9,663 nt of DNA from CAZCBJ01 sp964496705. GTDB taxonomy: Bacteria; Chloroflexota; Anaerolineae; Anaerolineales; Anaerolineaceae. Positions 7,139 to 9,663 of this stretch are shown here, in pieces (positions within the stretch are counted from its first letter, which is position 1; every line of letters starts with the position of its first letter). Below the pieces are notes generated by a model. The model did not search any database and was not told where the DNA came from. It saw nothing but the letters and a program-made list of their open reading frames with translations. The stretch covers positions 1 through 9,663 of the forward strand of contig CAZCBJ010000152.1 in assembly GCA_964496705.1 (NCBI GenBank), read 5' to 3'. Position numbers and translations under genes: made by a program.

Positions 7139-7224
7139 TGAATCTTCAGCCAACCCGCCAGCCGGTCGCGCGCCTGGCGGGGGGTAAGCCCGGGAACGCG
7201 AGCTGCTTCATGGGTTGTGATTCA
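7139..7224. other. Candidate structured RNA or palindromic repeat upstream of spoVS
   Basis: TGAATC (7139-7144) pairs with GATTCA (7219-7224), and CAACCC (7151-7156) pairs with GGGTTG (7212-7217). These make a closing stem with one unpaired base on the 3' side and a six-base bulge on the 5' side. Within it CGCCAG (7156-7161) pairs with CTGGCG (7174-7179). If the closing stem is not formed, this inner helix extends to eight pairs (CCCGCCAG with CTGGCGGG, 7154-7161/7174-7181). A further small hairpin can form in 7182-7191 (GGG-TAAG-CCC type). It lies upstream of both flanking promoters, so it would have to be a separate transcript or a DNA repeat. Transcription and strand are unknown. Confidence 0.35.
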
Positions 7225-7243
7225 GCAAAAAAATGCTTGAATC
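7219..7243. promoter_or_regulatory. Operator-like inverted repeat over the spoVS -35
   Basis: GATTCA-GCA, six A residues, TGC, one T, then TGAATC forms an almost perfect inverted repeat with 6+3 paired bases. Its right arm (7238-7243) covers five bases of the spoVS -35. A dimeric regulator bound here would block RNA polymerase. It could alternatively form a hairpin in a read-through transcript. The left arm also pairs with 7139-7144, so two pairings compete. The regulator is not known. Confidence 0.4.
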
Positions 7244-7265
7244 TGACTCGAATATTCTGTACAAT
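7237..7265 (+). promoter_or_regulatory. Sigma70/SigA-type promoter of spoVS
   Basis: TTGAAT (7237-7242; four of six consensus bases) and TACAAT (7260-7265; five of six) are separated by exactly 17 bases. The start is predicted near 7272, giving a leader of about 73 bases before the spoVS ATG. The spacer contains the palindrome GAATATTC. Confidence 0.7.
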
Positions 7266-7344
7266 GAGTATACACACTTATCCATACTGGCCCCTTAAAG
7301 ATTGTTAATCCATCGTTGGTGTTTTCGAAGAGGGAGAGGGAACC

Positions 7345-7605
7345 ATGGACATCATCAAAGTAAAAGCAAACTCCCGCACTGCTGCAGTGGCAGGGGCAAT
7401 TGCCGGGGTGATCCGCGAGCATAAACGGGCTGAAGTTCAGGCGATTGGGGCGGGGGCGGTCAACCAGGCCGTCAAAGCCATGGTGCTGGCCAAGGGCTAC
7501 CTGGCAGAGGACGGCATCAGCGTCATGTTCATCCCGGAATTTGTCGATGTGGAGATAGATGGAAAAGTGCGCACAGCAATCAAGATCGTCGTCGAAGTGC
7601 GCTAA
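7345..7605 (+). CDS. spoVS: SpoVS family protein (stage V sporulation protein S)
   Basis: The 86-residue product matches the SpoVS family along its whole length: MDIIKVKANSRTAAVAGAIA, then IGAGAVNQAVKAMVLAKGYL, and an end resembling the family (FVDVEIDGKVRTAIKIVVEVR in two parts). SpoVS has an Alba-like alpha/beta fold associated with nucleic-acid binding. In Bacillus it affects sporulation and septation, but the gene is also widespread in non-sporulating bacteria, including Thermus and Chloroflexota, where its task is not settled. The purine-rich AGGGAGAGGG (7331-7340) supplies the ribosome site. It has its own promoter with a possible operator, so it appears monocistronic. Its TAA (7603-7605) overlaps the TAG of the convergent kinase gene, leaving no space for a terminator between them. 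No other sporulation gene is nearby. Confidence 0.95.
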   Translation: MDIIKVKANSRTAAVAGAIAGVIREHKRAEVQAIGAGAVNQAVKAMVLAKGYLAEDGISVMFIPEFVDVEIDGKVRTAIKIVVEVR

Positions 7606-8276
7606 ATATTTTCCTTCTCATTTACCAACTCCAGATCGCCGGCGGAAAAGATCACTTCTTCCTTGCCGGTCAGTTTGTCCTGCACCTTGCTCATCACCAG
7701 GTCCAGATGACTGGGATGAGAAACGTAATCCAGGTCATCCGCCGGGACGGTCAGCACCGGGCAGAAGGTGAAAGCGGCGATCCAGCTTTCATAGAGACCG
7801 TTGAGTCTTTCCAGGTATGCCGGGCTGATGGTGCGCTCGTAATCGCGGTCGCGTTTGGCAATGCGCTGCACCAGGGTGGTCACCGAGGCGCGCAGGTAGA
7901 TCACCAGGTCGGGTGGGGTCAGTGATTCGCACAGCGTTTGGTACAGCGTGCGGTAGGTCTCGTAATCGCGCGGCTGGAAATATCCGCTCAGGAACAGGTT
8001 GTGGGCGAAAATTTCCGCATCCTCATAGATTGAACGGTCCTGGATCACCGAGCCGGGGTGACTCAGCAGCTCATGGTGGATGCGCAGACGGTGGGTGAGG
8101 AAGAAAATCTGCGATTGAAAACTCCAGGCGGGCATATCCCTGTAGAAATCAGCCAGATAGGGGTTCTGGGTGACCGGCTCATAGAACGGCTGCCAGCCCA
8201 TCTCGCGGCACAGCAAACCAACCAACGTCGATTTGCCCACGCCGATGTTGCCAGCCACGGCAATGAATTTTTTCAT
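7602..8276 (-). CDS. Deoxynucleoside kinase (dNK / dAK-dGK family)
   Basis: This 224-residue enzyme should phosphorylate deoxynucleosides with a nucleoside triphosphate, for nucleotide salvage in the cytoplasm. The P-loop is GNIGVGKST (9-17). Next come the substrate-site FYEP (31-34), the Q-rich WSFQSQIFFLTHR (51-63), the DRS motif (80-82, in QDRSIYEDAEIF) and an Arg-rich LID (RIAKRDRDYER, 138-148). These are the landmarks of the dNK family in the usual order. Whether it prefers dA, dG or pyrimidines cannot be told. I chose ATG at 8274-8276, with GGGAGGG (8283-8289) six bases upstream; a TTG five codons earlier would sit within that ribosome site. It follows the DsbA-like gene by 33 bases with no visible promoter of its own, so co-transcription is likely. 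The C-terminal 15 or so residues are acidic and less family-like. Confidence 0.9.
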   Translation of the reverse strand: MKKFIAVAGNIGVGKSTLVGLLCREMGWQPFYEPVTQNPYLADFYRDMPAWSFQSQIFFLTHRLRIHHELLSHPGSVIQDRSIYEDAEIFAHNLFLSGYFQPRDYETYRTLYQTLCESLTPPDLVIYLRASVTTLVQRIAKRDRDYERTISPAYLERLNGLYESWIAAFTFCPVLTVPADDLDYVSHPSHLDLVMSKVQDKLTGKEEVIFSAGDLELVNEKENI

Positions 8277-8309
8277 ACCGCTCCCTCCCAAACGCGCGGA
8301 ACAATTATT

Positions 8310-9047
8310 TTACTGGGGAATTTCTCCGGCCAGTTCTTTGTCGATCAAATCCTTAAAAGCCGAATAAGGCTGAGCGCCGACCAGCGGGATGCCGTTGATG
8401 AAGAAAGTGGGCGTCGAGTTGATGCCGAAATTAACCGCATACTGGTAATCGGCGGTGATCTCATCTTTGTATTTTTCGGTTTGCACACATTCCTTGAACT
8501 GCTCCAGGTTCAGCCCAAGCTGGGAAGCGAATTGCTCATAAACTGCGGCGCCCATGTCGTTGCTGCTCATTAGCAGGTCGTGATATTCGTAATATTTGCC
8601 CTGCTCCCCGGCGCAGTTGGCCGCCAGCGCGGCAGGCTCGGCCTCCGAGTGAATGCTGTACAACGGGAAATCGCGGTAAACGAACTTCACTTTGCCGGTA
8701 TAATCTTTGCGCAGGCTGAGCCAGGTGTCCTGATACCAGCGCTTGCAGAAGGGGCACTGGAAATCGCTGAATTCAATGATGGTGATGGGCGCGGCAGGAT
8801 CGCCGTAGACATAATCATCATCCACCGGCACATCATAGCGCTTGTATTGCCGCTGGGGAGCTTCTTCCTGAGCCTCGGCCACCGCCTGGGTGGGCGCCGG
8901 TGCGGCCTGGGCCGGGCTGCGCCCCCAGAAAACGTAGCCCAACGCCAGCCCGGCGACAAAGGCCAGCGGCAGCAGCGCGGCATACACATGCGCGCGTTTG
9001 AATTTCAGCGTGTCATCCGAAGGGGGAGGGAGGTTGGGGTTGTCCAT
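8310..9047 (-). CDS. Membrane-anchored DsbA-family thiol-disulfide oxidoreductase
   Basis: The 245-residue protein has a polar N-terminus, one membrane helix (about 19-41), a Pro/Ala/Gln linker (about 44-68) and a thioredoxin-fold domain. The active site is C98-P-F-C101 in FSDFQCPFCKRWY, and the cis-proline is in STPTFF (P213). The domain contains DPAAPITIIEFSDF (83-96), common at the start of DsbA/DsbG/BdbD-like enzymes. It should catalyse disulfide formation or isomerisation in exported proteins. Two further cysteines, C145 and C187, lie in the inserted helical part and may form a structural disulfide. Neither a DsbB/VKOR partner nor a target is encoded nearby. It heads a unit with the deoxynucleoside kinase. 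The start lies six bases after an extended -10 and lacks a ribosome site, implying leaderless translation. Exact role (oxidase or isomerase) is uncertain. Confidence 0.92.
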   Translation of the reverse strand: MDNPNLPPPSDDTLKFKRAHVYAALLPLAFVAGLALGYVFWGRSPAQAAPAPTQAVAEAQEEAPQRQYKRYDVPVDDDYVYGDPAAPITIIEFSDFQCPFCKRWYQDTWLSLRKDYTGKVKFVYRDFPLYSIHSEAEPAALAANCAGEQGKYYEYHDLLMSSNDMGAAVYEQFASQLGLNLEQFKECVQTEKYKDEITADYQYAVNFGINSTPTFFINGIPLVGAQPYSAFKDLIDKELAGEIPQ

Positions 9048-9053
9048 GCGCGG

Positions 9054-9062
9054 ATTATATCA
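9054..9062 (-). promoter_or_regulatory. Extended -10 promoter of the DsbA-like gene; predicted leaderless transcript
   Basis: On the minus strand TGA-TATAAT (9062 to 9054) is an extended -10, followed by six bases and the ATG at 9047. This spacing is the same as for the deacetylase gene. The extended TGn element may make up for a poor -35 (no TTGACA-like hexamer at 15-18 bases). The RNA would begin at or next to the start codon. Confidence 0.65.
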
Positions 9063-9142
9063 CAGCGCTATCCATAAGAAGTCCCCCCGTCTGCGTACAG
9101 GAAGCCCACTCTGGTTGATGATAAATCGCTGGACAGATGGTT

Positions 9143-9148
9143 TATAAT
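9143..9148 (+). promoter_or_regulatory. Candidate -10 box for the right-edge lipoprotein
   Basis: A perfect TATAAT lies 54 bases before the chosen ATG in the divergent intergenic region. No good -35 is at the right distance: TTGATG at 9115-9120 is 22 bases away and TGGACA at 9130-9135 only seven. Support is therefore from the -10 alone and its location. Confidence 0.4.
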
Positions 9149-9202
9149 GATAAAAACCGGCGGGGATTGTTCCGTCGGATGCGGTTTTGCAGTGCGTCAA
9201 AA

Positions 9203-9663
9203 ATGGCCAATTCCATTCCTGCCCATCCGGCTCCAGCTCAAAAACGCTTCCAGCAGGCGCTCATCCTGGTCTTGCTGCTGCTTTCGCTGGTGGGGTTGAT
9301 GGGCTGCGGGCTGTTCAGCGGCATCCGGCGGGTGGATACAGCCACCCCGCTGCCCAGCCAGACCGCCTCGATCACCCTGACCGAAACGGCCGAGGAGCCG
9401 CCGTTCCTGGCGCCCATCTACACTTCCACCCCCCAACGCCAGACTCAGTTGGCGCTGACCCTCACCGCGCGGGTGCTGCCCAGTCTCACCCGCCCCACCG
9501 CCACCCCCTCTCCGCTCTACACACGCACACGCACCCCCACCGCAACCGCCACCTGGTTCTTGAAAATCTTTCCTTCGCCCACCTTGAAAAAGTGGCCGAC
9601 CTACACCCGCACCATCACCGCCACCCGGTCACTGCAATTGACCTGCAGCATGGGATTCGCCTC
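9203..9663 (+). CDS. Thr-rich lipoprotein of unknown function (partial, runs off the right edge)
   Basis: An open frame with no stop runs to the window end, giving 153 residues. It begins MANSIPAHPA, has basic residues (QKRF) and a long hydrophobic core, and reaches lipobox LMGC with C35 as the predicted lipid site. The mature part is rich in Thr, Pro, Ser and Arg (for example TRTRTPTATATW), with no recognisable domain so far. A folded domain may follow beyond the edge. An in-frame ATG at 9179-9181 would add eight residues (MRFCSASK). I prefer 9203 because it gives a shorter leader, but neither start has a clear ribosome site. The gene is divergent from the DsbA-like gene. The Thr-Pro character matches the partial protein at the left edge and the deacetylase linker, suggesting a common style of exported protein in this genome. 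Function is not known. Confidence 0.7.
   Translation, partial: MANSIPAHPAPAQKRFQQALILVLLLLSLVGLMGCGLFSGIRRVDTATPLPSQTASITLTETAEEPPFLAPIYTSTPQRQTQLALTLTARVLPSLTRPTATPSPLYTRTRTPTATATWFLKIFPSPTLKKWPTYTRTITATRSLQLTCSMGFA

Noticed and set aside
7044..7139. A minus-strand 31-codon frame whose stop overlaps the deacetylase start
   Set aside because: It has no ribosome site, a composition like non-coding GC-rich DNA and runs through inverted repeats and the -10 box. It is probably chance.
7154..7200. Partial likeness to a twister ribozyme (GCCGGT then AAGCCCGG)
   Set aside because: The two pieces are too far apart, the conserved loop sequence and the 3' GAGGG-like part are missing, and the CCCGCCAG/CTGGCGGG helix explains the bases better. 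A covariance-model search would settle it.
9130..9148. TGGACA plus TATAAT as a complete promoter for the right-edge lipoprotein
   Set aside because: The two hexamers are only seven bases apart, which is too short for sigma70-type binding. Only the -10 was kept, at low confidence.
9466..9640. Thr-Pro repeats as a CRISPR or tandem DNA repeat
   Set aside because: The units vary in length and codon use and keep one open reading frame. The repetition is in the protein, not in a regular DNA unit.

Overview
The window looks like chromosomal sequence from a GC-rich member of the Chloroflexota, probably an Anaerolineae-like bacterium. This taxonomic call is an inference. It rests on three things: secreted proteins with Thr-Pro repeat linkers at both window edges, one of them ending in a YLPLVP tail; a SpoVS gene without any other sporulation gene; and a Cys-type CcmE. 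A run of 67 N shows that it comes from a draft or metagenome assembly.

Layout, left to right. (1) The last 37 codons of a plus-strand Thr-Pro-rich secreted protein. (2) A minus-strand cytochrome c maturation pair, ccmE then ccmF (2715 to 168), with one base between the genes. (3) A minus-strand three-gene unit (7047 to 2821): a polysaccharide-deacetylase-like lipoprotein, a SAM-dependent methyltransferase starting in an ATGA overlap, and an (alpha/alpha)6-barrel type glycosidase interrupted by the N run. (4) A 297-base intergenic stretch (7048-7344) rich in inverted repeats. It also holds a leaderless-type promoter for the lipoprotein and a well-formed sigma70/SigA promoter for spoVS. (5) spoVS on the plus strand, whose stop codon overlaps that of a convergent gene. 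(6) A minus-strand pair, a membrane-anchored DsbA-family thiol oxidoreductase followed by a deoxynucleoside kinase (9047 to 7602). (7) A plus-strand Thr-rich lipoprotein that runs off the right edge.

How the genes work together. CcmE and CcmF act in System I haem delivery to apocytochrome c outside the membrane. The DsbA-like protein, 6 kb away, acts on thiols in the same compartment, but the two need not be linked. The deacetylase, methyltransferase and glycosidase are probably co-transcribed and suggest turnover or modification of a glycan; the substrate cannot be read from sequence. SpoVS and the nucleoside kinase are housekeeping-like.

I see no CRISPR array, transposase, phage gene, toxin-antitoxin pair, rRNA or tRNA. 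No clearly new multigene system is evident. The observations most worth following are the Cys-type haem site of CcmE, two promoters whose TATAAT lies exactly six bases before an ATG (predicting leaderless mRNAs), and the paired, partly exclusive helices upstream of spoVS.
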